From the NCBI RefSeq assembly GCF_011386835.1, contig NC_088800.1, positions 3,410,001 to 3,474,000 on the forward strand: DNA of 64,000 bases, written 5' to 3'. This document shows positions 1-11,169 of the stretch, piece after piece. The stretch comes from Chrysemys picta bellii (taxonomy: Eukaryota > Chordata > Testudines > Emydidae). Position 1 is the first letter of the stretch. Every line of letters starts with the position of its first letter. The notes beneath the pieces were generated by a model. It did no database searches. It worked only from the letters and a program-made list of their open reading frames with translations, and was not told the DNA's origin. The position numbers were made by a program, and so were the translations under genes.

Positions 1-108
1 ATTAAGGCAAATTATGTAGCCCTGGGCTGATTCTGTTCTCACTCACATTGGGTTTTATGCCTGTGCAATGCCATTGACTTCTTAAATATAAATAAATAAA
101 TAAATTAA

Positions 109-290
109 TATCCTATCTCCTAGAACTGGAAGGGATCTTGAAAGGTCATTGAGTCCAGCCCCCTGCCTTCACTAGCAGGACCAAGTATTGATTTTTGCCC
201 CAGATTCCTAAGTTGCCCCCTCAAGGATTGAACTCTCAACCCTGGGTTTAGCAGGCCAATGCTCAAACCACTGAGCTATCCCTGCCCCCC
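109..290 (-). repeat. tRNA-headed SINE with CR1-like tail (Cry type)
   Basis: Read on the minus strand, it has a tRNA-like head with A-box TAGCTCAGTGG and B-box-like GTTCAATCC, a short body, and a tail (AAGGTCCCTTCCAGTT type) like the 3' end of CR1 LINEs. This matches the turtle Cry family, thought to move using CR1 enzymes. Confidence 0.8.
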
Positions 291-1749
291 AACTTCAGTG
301 GAGTTCCTCTTGATTGACCCCAGTGTAAGCAAGAGAAGAATCTGGCCCAGAACCTTTTGTTTTTTCCTGTTGTAAAGTGACAGAATTGTAGTTTGCTTCA
401 GCCTGCTCCTTTCAGGTATTTTACAAAAAACGAAGAGCCCGACCCTGCAACCAGTCCTAACTCAGGCATTTCCCCAGCAGTGAGTGCTAGGGCTAAGTCA
501 GGACTGCAAAATCGAACCCTTCAATGGATTTTTTTTAAATTGCAGTGGAGATGTTCGTACGTTTCTGTTATATTTATGTGGTTGCCAGCGTATATGCTTT
601 CTTCAGTGTGATTCATATTTATGCTTGAATTATTTCATTAAGTGCTGAAGATAACTTTATCGTTCCAGTTGCTGTCAGCATGACTTCCTTGTAACAGAGA
701 TGACGCATCCCACAGGGCCCATTCCTTTACAAATATCATAAATAAACCCAAAGGCAGTAACTTCATGTCAGGATCTCTCTGATTTATAAGCAAGACAGCC
801 AGGTCCCTCTGGATCCTTATGTAGATGCAGATTAGACACATCACAGAGGGGAAACTCTGACTCAGAGCAGGGTACTTTCAGCAACCCCTTGCATGACTGT
901 GCATTGATAAGAATGACCAGCAACTTCAAAGGAGGCTGGACATGTCCCGTGATAATAGATAAAACATGCTATGTTGGCACTGCAGGAATGCAGAACATCT
1001 GAACCAGCAGGTTAGGTCTAATTTACCTTACTTAGTTTTTTGGGGGGCTATGGAGCTATTTGGATCGTGCGATTTCATCCTTTTACTCTGGGCATTAGCA
1101 AAATGGCAAAATCTAAAAATGGTGGTGACACGTGTTTTACAAGCCACAGGCCACTCCAAACCGAAACAGCAGGTGTAATCCATTGTAGAAAAAAGCATGG
1201 AATTAATTCACAAATGGTGAGATGGCCTGCATCTCCCTCGATGGTATCAATAAATAAAACCAGAGCTCTTCTCACACGGGTTGTATGTACTCCGCATTCT
1301 TTCTCTAGAGCCATAATAGTGTCAGGCCACCGCTTTGGTCCCCTCTACCTCCAAGATTAACCATTAACACATAGCACAGATTCATGATAGAAAAAATTCA
1401 GTTTTACTTCAGCGCTCCCAGACAAAGTGTCTTTACCAAATGTTAAAATGCAGGACTGTACTTCAACATTCTGCGGCTGGTAGTACAAGTATCTAGCAAG
1501 CCACGTCTTTGACTTCGGCAGGCATCAGAGTTGGATGAAGTGTGTGTGTATCTGTCTGTCTCAAGCCCTGGGTGTGTCTTCAGCACAGTCATGTTGCAAT
1601 AGTGAAGGACAAGAGGTCCTCCAATCTCCCCTTGCTAATCGGTGGAGCAGGATTTCAATTCTGGGGTTGATGCAGGACTTGACTTGGGGGGAACAAAAGT
1701 AGCTTTAAGCCACTTTTCAGCTGTCAATCTCTTAGTTCCTGGCATAAAT

Positions 1750-1935
1750 ACCAGCAGCCTCGGGACTTCCTGTGTGACTTCAGACAAGGCATTTAAACTC
1801 TGTGCTTTAGTTTCTGTAACATGGGTATGACAATACTTCCATACCTCATGAAGGTGTTGTGAGCCTTACTTCATTAATGTTCATAAAGTGATTTGAGATC
1901 CTTGAATGGACGGTGCAAAGCATGAATTATTATTG
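1750..1935 (+). repeat. MIR-like ancient SINE
   Basis: It contains the MIR core order: TGTGTGACTTCAGACAAG, a CTCTGTGCTTTAGTTTC block, then TACCTCATGAAGGTGTTGTGAG and AAAGTGATTTGAGATCC. It is strongly diverged. Confidence 0.6.
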
Positions 1936-2009
1936 ACTGAAAAACACCCACAGCAGTCCCAAAATACTTAAGACATTAAAGACGAATGAGAAAAAAAGAG
2001 AGACATTGG

Positions 2010-2245
2010 GCAACTTTTTCAAAAGTGCCTAAATGACTTAAAAGCCTAAGTCCTATTTTCAAAAGTGAATTAGGAGCCCATGTTCCATTGACTTTTAATT
2101 AGATTTAGGCTCCTAAATACCAAAGTCACTTTTGAAAATGGGGCTTAGGCCCAGATCTTTAAAGGTGTTTAGGTACATAATTCTTACTGATATCAATGGG
2201 AGCTAGGGGCTCCCATTGATATCCTTTCAGGATCTGGGCCCCAAG
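2010..2245. repeat. Palindromic repeat of unknown class
   Basis: The motifs AAAAGTGCCTAA and TTAGGAGCC recur in both orientations, and 2188-2223 holds a near-perfect inverted repeat (GATATCAATGGGAGC and its complement, 4-bp loop). A shorter relative lies near 24945-25030. The class is not determined. Confidence 0.5.
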
Positions 2246-2320
2246 TCACTTGGATGCTTCTGAAGATGTTGCCAATTATTTTGTTACATATTTAACAAGA
2301 CAATGTTTGGAGACTCTTAC

Positions 2321-2526
2321 CTAAGCTGTACATACTAAGGGCACCATAATCAAAGAAATAACAAATATGTCTCGCCTGGATGGACATCGTACTGAATGTG
2401 TGAGCACAGCTAGATGTGAAAGGATAAATACAGCATGTGAGCATGTAGGCAAGAAAGGGCCAGGCATACACGTCGTTCCAGATATCCAGCGAATAGGCCA
2501 AGGCAAACAACTTCCATAGGAAGTAC
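2321..2526 (-). CDS. PAQR5: PAQR5 third coding exon (helices 1-3, metal-site residues)
   Basis: After the acceptor TTGTATTTCAG (AG at 2528-2527) the exon reads YFLWKLFALAYSLDIWND, a second hydrophobic run WPFLAYMLTCCIYPF, then SSCAHTFSTMS and CYFFDYGALSMYSLG. It ends at the donor TTAG/GTAAGAG (GT at 2320-2319). The SxxxH motif followed 17 residues later by Asp matches the zinc-site Ser/His/Asp arrangement of PAQR proteins such as AdipoR1, so key residues are intact. The exon is 206 bp and ends in phase 1. Together the three exons give about 128 of the roughly 330 residues. The remaining exons are not found to the left and must lie outside the window. Confidence 0.94.
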
Positions 2527-2843
2527 CTGAAATACAAAATACTGAGTTAGGACCTTGTGCGTTACTAGTGAAATGCTGCCCCCCATTGAAATCAGTGGCA
2601 AAACTCCCATTCTCGAGGATTTCACCCTCACTGATTTATTGTTATTTTGTCAGAACTACAATGAATGCATTGATTATTATTTGAGTTCTCAGTTATATTT
2701 TCCTTGTCCCTCCATTAGAACATTTCCCACCCAGGTCCCATAATCCTTCAGTCACCCCCGCCCCCCCATCACCAACAGCCATCTACTTAGGGTGATTTTA
2801 AACATTTGAAAATACAGCAGTTAATAAAAACCAGCTCAAGTAC

Positions 2844-2971
2844 CAGGCAGGCAAAAAGTGTGTCCATATATTTAGTGTTTCGTTTGTCATCTGGAAGGCA
2901 CTGAGGAGACAGTCTGCTGCAGAACTTCTTGGATGCCGATACCCAAACAGGATGCCCTGCTCTCGAAACAC
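2844..2971 (-). CDS. PAQR5: PAQR5 second coding exon (membrane progestin receptor gamma)
   Basis: After the acceptor CCCCTTGCAG (AG at 2973-2972) the exon reads VFREQGILFGYRHP, then QMTNETLNIWTHFLP. The second block is the PAQR family signature at the start of the first membrane helix. NET is a possible glycosylation site. The exon is 128 bp and ends with two bases of a Trp codon. The donor is GTACTTG (GT at 2843-2842), which is weak but is the only position that joins in frame to the next exon. It follows the 51-bp exon in phase 0 across a 2.2-kb intron. Confidence 0.93.
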
Positions 2972-5151
2972 CTGCAAGGGGATGATTAGAAGCGCGTTGT
3001 TTAGCTGGACTGTACAGTCTGTATATTTCACAGTGTGTCACAGGAATCGGAGCATGAGATGCCCAATCCTGCAGCTCAACTCCCACTAAACATCTCCTTG
3101 TAAAAGGAGAACTTTATCAAGCTGCAGAGCAGAATATTAATTCAGAAAGCATGCTACAAAGGAAGGCGAACACATGTTAACAGTGCAGTAGGGTTGCTGC
3201 AGAAACATGGTTGCATGTTCTCCTCTAGGACATAGGCTTGGGGGGTGAGGAACAATCGAGGTAATAGCTGCTAAACAGGGTCCTAAAAATGGCCATATTG
3301 GGTCAGACCAAAGATCCATCTAGTCCAGTATCCTGTCTTCTAACAGGTGCCCCAGAGGGAAGGAACAGAACAGGTAATCATCAAGTGATCCATCCCCGGT
3401 CACCCATTCCCAGCTTCTGGCAAAAGTATGAGGATCATGGGGAAATTCTTGATTAGGACCCTGAGCTCAAAGGACATCTGCATATAGGAGCTGACCCTCT
3501 ACCTGCGAGCCTGCAGCAGAACTGTTGGCAATGGCTGGTCCCCCAGCGGCTGACTGCTCCTAGCCTCTGTCCCCCCTCAGTGGCATGTGGAAGCTAGGCT
3601 CTAGCCCAGCCCAAGCCCCGCCAGCACAGGTCTGGGAGGCGCATTCCAAGATGCAGTGTAGACACACCCTAAGGGGCCTGGCTTCGGGCACCCGTTTCTG
3701 AAAATCTTGTCCTTTAAGTTCAGACTCTTCCAAAAATAAAAACTCACTGCAGCACTGGCATTCCACTATAACAGTGAAGCAAGCAATGTCCACCTAGACA
3801 GCTCAGACACCAGTGTACGATAGTCTCCTTTCCAAAGGCTAGACTTTACGCAGCAAGTCATCTATTGAAGTCAGTAGGACTCCTGTTTGGATAAGTGTTA
3901 TTTAACATGAGCAATGATGGCAGAATGTGGCACGAAGACATAGTAGCTAATGTTCCAGACAGACTTCAAGTGTCTCCAGTAACTTTATATTTCCTAACAT
4001 TTTAAGATCAGGAAGGAACATATAATTGAACTGCATCTCAGTGAAGTGGGTTATAAATGTGGCACAAAGACAGCTGGGTGCTGCTATTGTTTTAACAGAG
4101 ATCTTACCTTACGTTAATGAGCCCATTACCGCAAATAATTCCCCTCAATATCCTCCCAGTGTCCTTAAATAACAGAGCGTGCTAGATGTGACTCGTTCTA
4201 ACATTACCCTGCCTAGCCCAGAGCACTGAGCTTGCTTTTGAGATACTCAGACAGTTCCTAAAATGAATCTGATTCTTCTTTATCTGAAATTCAGGGTCTG
4301 ACTCTGATTCTCTAACCTAAGCGAGTGAAATACCCTCCCTGTGCAAGAACAGATGTTTTCTTTACCTTGATGTGACCAAAAACAAGTCAAGATTAAACTG
4401 CAGCGTCGTCTCAGTTTTTCTTTTAAATCTAAAGTACTCCTGATAAAAGCCAAATCTGTGTGTCGTCTTCTTGTAAATCGTTCTACTATCCCCAATGGGA
4501 AGATGGGCCAAATTTCATTCTCCACCTCTTTCTGAATAATTAGGCCAATTTTTTTTTAAATGGTCCTGATAATTAGTCAACTTTTTTTAAACTAAAAATA
4601 TTTTCATCCAATAAATAGCTTTCTTGTGAAAACAAAATTTTATGCAACAAAACTCAACATTTTTTCTTTTTCACAAAAAAATTCTTGCTTTTAGTGTTTG
4701 TGCATACAGGTATTTAAATGAATTCAAAATATTATTGAAAATCATTATCAAAATATTTGATCAAAAACCTGTTTTTTGGTGAATGTAAGTTTTATAACCA
4801 TTTTATAATGTTTTCAATCAAAAAAATTAAAAATATGCTGAAAAAAATTCTCTGCACTGTTTTTTCAATGCCTCTCTTTCAAACTCTTCAAAACAAAAAA
4901 TTACACAAAACAAAACAACTTCACCATCTCAAAAAATTTCCACAAAAATTGTTTTTTTTCCCAGCCAGGTCGCGGGCCACTGATTTGGCTGTAGGGTTTG
5001 GCCAACATGCTTTAATCAAAAGCTTCCCATGTAGAGCATTAGAAGAAAGTTATAATTAAAAAGAGAAGTTGTAGCTGAAGTTTTATTAGGCTACTGAGCC
5101 CACACAGATCAGCAGCCAAATAGGAAATACATTTAACAAAACCTTACTTAC
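2972..5151 (-). other. PAQR5: PAQR5 intron between first and second coding exons
   Basis: The intron is bounded by GTAAGTAAG and CCCCTTGCAG. It contains a CR1 tail (3285-3445) and a very AT-rich stretch (4530-4975) resembling the A/T-rich body of the hAT element at 6750-7123. No other gene was seen. Confidence 0.85.
3285..3445 (-). repeat. CR1-like LINE 3' tail
   Basis: It carries ATTGGGTCAGACCAAAGATC, then CCAGTATCCTGTCTTCTAAC and GTGCCCCAGAGGGAAGGAAC. These are the complement of the CR1 tail seen in the opposite orientation at 6511-6722. Confidence 0.65.
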
Positions 5152-5202
5152 TTGAGGCACTTGATTAATACTGAGTAGCTTGGGCAACTTCCAACTCAGC
5201 AT
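5152..5202 (-). CDS. PAQR5: PAQR5 first coding exon (17 residues)
   Basis: The minus strand carries ATG at 5202-5200 (context CACACAATGC, A at -3), reading MLSWKLPKLLSINQVPQ and then the strong donor GTAAGTAAG (GT at 5151-5150). This closely matches the known N-terminus of membrane progestin receptor gamma, a seven-pass receptor-like protein of the progestin and adipoQ receptor family. The exon ends in phase 0 and the next exon begins in phase 0. The exon's own acceptor lies in 5' UTR to the right and is not certain; CACCTAG just upstream of the ATG is one candidate. The exon is too short to be found by ORF length. Confidence 0.9.
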
Positions 5203-6084
5203 TGTGTGTTGGGCTAGGTGGTGTTGATTTTGGCTTGGAATGCTTGTTAAATCTTCACCTCCTTAGAGACAGACTCCTACATAGTCTTCATCTATGGCCT
5301 CAGGCCAAACTCAGCGTTATCGACACCTTCCTGTCTCCTCTCCCGGCTTGTTGCCAAGACCCCCAAGCGCTTGGGTGCTAGGGAGAGCAAGAGAACAACA
5401 CAAGGGAGATTGCTATGTAAGAGAAACAAACAAGGATAGGGCCCCGGGCCAGGTAACGGGATTCAAACCGTCATTGGCAGTTCTAGCTTGTGTCACATTC
5501 CTATCAGCTGCTCTCTTTTCTGTTTCTATACCAAGTTAGGGTGCCAGTTTGGGATTCTTGGGTTTAGTGAAGGCGGGTGTGATGTGGAAGGCAAGACAGT
5601 GACATTCACCCCTGTGCAAAGCCTATGCACAGAGTATGTCGCACGTAGGCCATCAAAATGGGCAGACGTGAAACCTATGCTCTGTGATGACCTTTTGCAC
5701 GAGGGAATGAGTACATAGAGAGACTCGGAACTCAGCACCAGATGCTGCAGACCTTACTCAGGGCTTGGTCGGGTCCCACGGCTTTTGAGAGCAGAGGGTA
5801 CCCAGAGCTGGAAGAACCAGCTTTGAGGCACAGAAAGGAGAACGGCGTCTCCATGGCAATGCCCTTCCTCCTAATCCCAGGGAAGCCTCTTCATTGGCTG
5901 AGGTACTACCAGGCTAGGCCCAGTGGTACTTTGAGACCCCAGCCCTCTGGAAACTACCAGGGGTCTCCAAGGAGGAAAGCAGGATGTTGTGTAACACAGA
6001 TCCCCTGCAAGCGAGTGAAATCCCTGCAATATGGGCCAATCGGCAGGCCTCTACAGCACTGGCACAGGGGTGGGAAACAGGGTA

Positions 6085-6722
6085 GAGGTATTGGATCTCT
6101 GCCTTGAACACTGCGTGCAGATGTGGTCATCCCAGATATATTGGAATTGGAAAAGGTACACAAAAGAGCAACAAAAATTATTAGGGGTATGGAACAGCTT
6201 CCGTATGAGGAGAGATGAACAAGACTGGGACTTTTCATCTTGGAAAAGAAACGACTAAGGGGGCATATGATAGAGGTCTATAAAATCATGTTTGGTGTGG
6301 AGAAAGTGTTATTTATTCCTTCTCACAACACATAACATAAGAACTAGGGGTCACCAAATGAAATTAACAGGCAGCAGGTTTAAAACAAACAAAAGTAAGT
6401 ACTTGTTCACACAGTCAACCTGTGGAACTCATTGCCAGAGGATGTTGTGAAGGCCAAGATTATAACAGGGTTAAAAAAAACAACTAGATAAATTCATGGA
6501 GGATAGGTCCATCAATGGCTATTAGCCAGGAAGGGCAGAGATGATGTCCCTAGCCTCTGTTTGCCAGAAGCTGGGAATGAGCAACAGGGAATGGATCACT
6601 TGGTGATTCCCTGTTCTGTTCATTCCCTCTGGGGCACCTGGCATTGGCCACTGTCGGAAGACAGGATCTGGGCTAGATGGAGCATTGGTCTGGCCCTGTC
6701 TGGCCGTTCTTATGCCTATGTG
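6085..6722 (+). repeat. CR1-type LINE 3' fragment
   Basis: This fragment includes the end of the reverse-transcriptase ORF (residues like MWSSQIYWNWKRYTKEQQ in a frame with nearby stops) and the 3' untranslated tail ending GGTCTGGCCCTGTCTGGC. It is 5' truncated, as is usual for LINEs, and has multiple stops. Confidence 0.7.
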
Positions 6723-6749
6723 GACCTTGGGAGACCTGTAAGTTTGGGC

Positions 6750-7123
6750 TAGAGCTGAGCGAATAACCAGTATTTCAGTTTGGTGGCCGAGCTGAAAAAA
6801 AACAGAGAAAAAAAGTGTTATGGATCACACCAAAATGAAAACGTCTCTGATTTCCTGGCAAAATTAAAATTTTTTAATAATTTCATTTTCTTTCATTCTG
6901 ATGGGTTTTAAAACATAAATTTAGGGAAATTCAAAATTGGAACATCTTTCCAAAACAAAAAATCAAAATGTTTCACTCTGGAACATTTCTGAAACTTTTT
7001 GGCCCCCCCCCCCCCTTTTTTTTTTTTTTTTTGAATTCGCAGATTTTTTTGGTCACCCCACAACTGCATTTTTTGGTGGAAAAAAAAAAAACCAAGTCTC
7101 ATGAAAATTTTTACCCAAGTCTA
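6750..7123. mobile_element. Non-autonomous hAT element with 8-bp target duplication
   Basis: Imperfect terminal repeats (TAGAGCTGAGCGAA at the left; TAGACTTGGGT as the complement of the right end) are flanked by identical 8-mers GTTTGGGC at 6742-6749 and 7124-7131. An 8-bp duplication is characteristic of hAT transposons. The body is A/T-rich with C13 and T17 runs and has no transposase. Confidence 0.75.
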
Positions 7124-8289
7124 GTTTGGGCCCTGCCTATTCTGTCATGGGGGTTCAAACTCCCCACCGTCGATGGAAATATTGGGTGGCAGCTCAGATG
7201 CCCACTTGAATTGACATTCTGGGGCCTGATGCAGCCAATCAACCCACACTGAAAGCTCCCATCGGCATTGACGTGTGCTCCATTCCAGGCAGGACTGGCC
7301 CCTTTGCAGAATGTCACTTGTTTCCCATATTCTTCTGCGGGGGGTTCCCGTTACAACTGGGTGTCAAGGGGAATACGCAGCACGAGTGGCATTATTGCCT
7401 TAATGCTCCATCTAGCGGTGTCTGAAATTTCCATTTATCATCACACACAAAAATCACTCAAGAGAGAACCAGCAAAGTGGCAAGAGGACCAGCCTTCCAT
7501 GTGCAGTACTGTGCTACCACGCAGATGGTCTCTGCTCAGCTATGTCCTTGGACATCAATAGACTGGGGAGGGGAGATGAGGGGCAGGCGGGCTCTCCTTA
7601 AAGGAGTGGGGAGATGGGGGGGATCCAGGCAATGTGCCAAACCTGCAGCTGTTTGGGGTAGTCTCAGGCATGGGAGCCCCTCCTCCTTCCAGCCAGTATC
7701 AGCCAAAATACTAGTTTAAGTGCTTATTGCTCCCAGTCCAATGCCACAAGGTGTGGAGTACAAACTCCTCCATGCCTAGTGACAGCTTAGTGGTGTTAAT
7801 AACATGCAGCCCCTGGGAAATCAGTATGTCTCCCCCTTTATCTCAGCCCCTACTGGCAACTTTCCCTAACAGTAAAACTCCGTCTGTCCGGCCCTCTGGC
7901 CCCAGCTGGCATTGCCGAGGAGGTTGGGAGGTGTGTGGGAGACTGACAGATGCTGAATCCTGGGCATTGGCAGCTAAAGGCTAGCTTGAATGCCCTGGCA
8001 GGGGGGCCCAGATGTGTTGGAATAGGTCCTGGGTAAGAGACACAAGCTGCTGGCTTCTACAGCAGCCAAAAGGAGCCAAGCTGCACTCCTGATGTCGGAA
8101 AATGCAGAAGGATAAAGGGTGGGTGTTACAATAGTCTGCAGTTGTTAGAGGCGCAGACTCAGGACTCCTGGGTTCTAATCCCAAGTTTCTTTCCTTTTTT
8201 GACCACTTCTCACAGCATGCAACTGCAGAGCCCTATTTCCATGCTCTGTGCTAACGTATTGCAGGCTGCTGGAGTTGAATCTTTGAACC

Positions 8290-8840
8290 TAAGACTAGAG
8301 GGGAGTCCTCTGAGCTCTTTAAGTTTGATTACCCTGTAAGGTTAATTTCCATACTGATTTTACAGAGATGATTTTTACCTTTTTCTTTAATTAAAAGCCT
8401 TCTTTTTAAGAACCTGATTGATTTTTCCTTGTTTTAAGATCCAAGGAGTTTGGATCTTGATTCACCAGGAGTTGATGGGAGGAAGGAGGGGAATGGTTAA
8501 TTTCTCCTTGTTTTAGATCCAAGGGGGTTGGATCTGTATTCACCAGGAGTTGGTGGGAGGAAGGAGGGGGGATGGTTAATTTCTCCTTGTTTTAAGATCC
8601 AAGGGGTTTGGATCTGTATTCACCAGGAGTTGGTGGGAGGAAGGAGGGGGGATGGTTAATTTCTCCTTGTTTTAAGATCCAAGGGGTTTGGATCTGTATT
8701 CACCAGGGAATTGGTGAAGGTTTTTCAAGGCTTCCCAGGGAGGGAATCCATTGGAAATGGTGGCAGCGGACCAGGGCTAAGCTGGTAGTTAAGCTTAGAA
8801 GTTTTCATGCAGGCCCCTACATTTGTACCCTAAAGTTCAA
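8290..8840 (+). mobile_element. LTR-retroelement fragment with tandem repeats and a primer-binding-like site
   Basis: An LTR-like region (AATTAAAAGCC polyadenylation-like signal near 8390) leads into a tandem array, then TGGTGGCAGCGGACC near 8758, which resembles a retroelement primer-binding site. The same TGGTGGCAG start follows the LTR of the gypsy element at 41088. No coding domain remains downstream, because a palindromic-family arm starts at 8846. Confidence 0.4.
8421..8715 (+). repeat. Tandem repeat, unit about 79-80 bp, about 3.7 copies
   Basis: The unit runs from GTTTTAAGATCCAAGG through TTCACCAGGAGTTGGTGGG to GGTTAATTTCTCCTT. Copies begin near 8431, 8510, 8589 and 8669. The middle two are almost identical, and the last breaks off after CACCAGG. 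Confidence 0.9.
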
Positions 8841-8845
8841 AGTGG

Positions 8846-8942
8846 GGATGCATCCGAAGAAGTGGGCTGTAGTCCACGAAAGCTTATGCTCTAATAAATT
8901 TGTTAGTCTCTAAGGTGCCACAAGTCCTCCTGTTCTTTTTGC
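8846..8942 (+). repeat. Single arm of the palindromic (Penelope-like) element family
   Basis: It begins GGATGCATCCGAAGAAGTGG, continues with CCACGAAAGCTTATGCTC and ends near GGTGCCACAAGTCCTCC. This is one arm of the inverted-dimer elements described at 28616-28825 and elsewhere. It has no partner arm. Confidence 0.7.
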
Positions 8943-9596
8943 GGAGTTGAATCAGCAGGCTTTCTAGCTCCAGGTCCCCAGACTTCTTACAGCCTGAACA
9001 TGTCCTACTGTGTAGTCAAAGATTGTGGAGAAGGGTCATTTAAGGGTGAGTATCCAAACGTATATTTTATCAGCTTGCCTCGCCTTCCATTAGGCCTGTA
9101 GCCAAGTGTTACTAACGTAGCCACATACCAATCGCAGTGCCTGGACAATATTTAAAACAGTATTATCCAAGTGACAGAAACTGGCACCACAAACTTAGAT
9201 TGGAAAATGGCAGTTTCATTATTTTCTATAGCAATACACACTTCTTGTGACAGACAGCCCAATTATTCCATCTTCCCCTTTTCTCTTGTGCATAACGTCC
9301 CCGTCACAACTTCCCTAAGAACTATGGGGCATCAGCCCAGTACAGGATCAGACTTTAAATGTAGACACACAGCACCAGTGGTCGAAAAACTCCAGATCAA
9401 GCAAAGCCTTTGATATCCTTTTCCACCCTACAATTATTCTCTACCCAGAGAAGTAAACACACTCCCCTTTTATTTTCCTGCAAATGCCCCACACCTTATC
9501 ATTAGAGTTTGCCTCACTCTCTCATATCCATCCTTCCAACACTATTAAACACAGTTTGTGGCTGTGCAACTCCCGAGCTGCACTGCATAATGGGAA

Positions 9597-9893
9597 CAGA
9601 GGGTCCTGTGGCACCTTTGAGACTAACAGAAGTATTGGGAGCATAAGCTTTTGTGGATAAGAACCTCACTTCTTCAGATGCAAGTAGCACCTCACCCTCC
9701 CTGATTGAACTAACCTCGTTATCTCCATACGGATTTATACCTGCCTCTGGAGATTTCCATTACTTGCATCTGAAGAAGTGAGGTTCTTACCCACGAAAGC
9801 TTATGCTCCCAATACTTCTGTTAGTCTCAAAGGTGCCACAGGACCCTCTGTTGCTTTTTACAGATTCAGACTAACACGGCTACCCCTCTGATA
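9597..9893 (-). mobile_element. Palindromic inverted-dimer element A
   Basis: Two arms in inverted orientation are joined by about 75 bp of unique centre. Each arm carries GCATCTGAAGAAGTGAGG, CCCACGAAAGCTTATGC and GGTGCCACAGGACCCTCTG. The right end is complete (AGACTAACACGGCTACCCC); the left arm is cut at ACAGAGGG. Flanking 12-mers TGCATAATGGGA occur on both sides (about 9585-9596 and 9895-9906). Confidence 0.8.
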
Positions 9894-10600
9894 CTTGCAT
9901 AATGGGAGTCCTCCGTGCAAAGCTACTTCCCAGGAAAAAGGGTTAGATGTTCACTCATCTATTTTAAAAGAAGAAAATGACCATATCCCAGAAATGTAAC
10001 ACGTGACATGAAAACAATCAGAAATGCTTTTGAAGTTTACACGTCTGATTTTTTCCATGATCTGTAATTACTTTATTTCTTTCAGATTTACAACTGGGGT
10101 CCCACAGGCTCAGATTTTTGTCTTGTTACATGCAGGGTCTGGTCTGTTAAGGTCCCCTTTATAGTTAAGCATTTTTCTCACTGCAGTACAAGCGATGGGC
10201 CGAATCCCGTGGGGGAATGCTCCAAATCCCCATTGAAAGCATTCCCTCCATACAGAACTGGGCCCTCCAGTGCTCACCCAGACTCTCAAGGTCTGGAACA
10301 AGCTCTACCCGTTCCTATCCTTTGCCAGAACACATTTGCTATGAACACAACTGAAGGGAGCCCTGGGACAGAAAAAATACAAACTCTTATTTTAGAGAAA
10401 CTGGAAAAGTCATGTGAGCTGCTCAACATGTTGGATCATCAATCAGCACCCGACCCATATTTTTAGTCTCAGACAAAACCGAGTATCTGATTCGCTGGGT
10501 TACCACGATTGCAAATCGGGTAATCGGGCATACAAATGACTAGTCACTGACTCTCTGTCTGTGTATCTAGGTTCTTGTATTGGCATCCATCAGTGTAGTA

Positions 10601-10772
10601 CACCTCTACCTCGATAGAACGCTGTCCTTGGGAGCCAAAAATTCTTACCGCGTTATAGGTGAAACCACGTTATATCGAACTTGCTTTGATCCACCAGAGT
10701 GCGCAGCCCTGCCCCCCGGAGCGCTGCTTTACCGCGTTATAGCCAAATTCACGTTATATCGAGGTAGTGGTG
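10601..10772. mobile_element. Short Tc1/mariner-type (Tigger-like) DNA element
   Basis: Terminal inverted repeats CACCTCTACCTCGATA and CACCACTACCTCGATA (complement of the right end) are flanked by TA on both sides (10599-10600 and 10773-10774). TA duplication is typical of the Tc1/mariner superfamily. At 172 bp it has no coding capacity. GCGTTATA motifs recur inside. Confidence 0.7.
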
Positions 10773-10859
10773 TATCTAAGAGCAGCTGATAGTACATTTC
10801 AGAAACGTGTCCTGGATGAGCAATATGCCCTTGCTAGTGAATTACTGTGTTGTGAATCA

Positions 10860-11165
10860 ATATATTACAAATTTACATAGGATTGGAAGGGACCTCCTGG
10901 GTCACCATGTCCAGGCCTGTACTTTTCCAGGCAGCCCCCTCATAGAATTCCCTTCTGAAATTTATCAAGCTCCATCTTCAAACTAGTTCGTTTGTTTGCC
11001 TGTGTTAGGGCTAATGGGAGGCTGTTCCAAAACGTCATTCCTCCGATAGCTGGGAACCATCTCATTTCCAGCCTTGATTTCGTCATGGCAAACCGTTCTC
11101 CCTTGTGCACCACTAGCTTGCCTGTTCGCCCTATGAGCTGACATTCACTGCTGACCAGAGAGAGT
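10860..11165 (-). repeat. CR1-type LINE 3' fragment
   Basis: It starts AGGATTGGAAGGGACCTCC and continues with a decayed CR1 body, including GGGCTAATGGGAGGCTGTTC and AACCATCTCATTTCCAGCC. It is antisense and truncated. Confidence 0.6.
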
Positions 11166-11169
11166 CAAA

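Larger units (their letters stand above)
1..2320 (-). other. PAQR5: PAQR5 intron, partial
   Basis: This is the intron after the third coding exon and runs off the left edge. It contains a tRNA/CR1-tail SINE (109-290), a MIR-like copy (1750-1935) and a palindromic repeat (2010-2245). The rest holds nothing I recognise; in particular, the next conserved PAQR5 block was not found. Confidence 0.7.

Noticed and set aside
638..844. Minus-strand ORF considered as the next PAQR5 exon
   Set aside because: Its residues do not match the fourth coding exon of PAQR5, and the splice context is absent.
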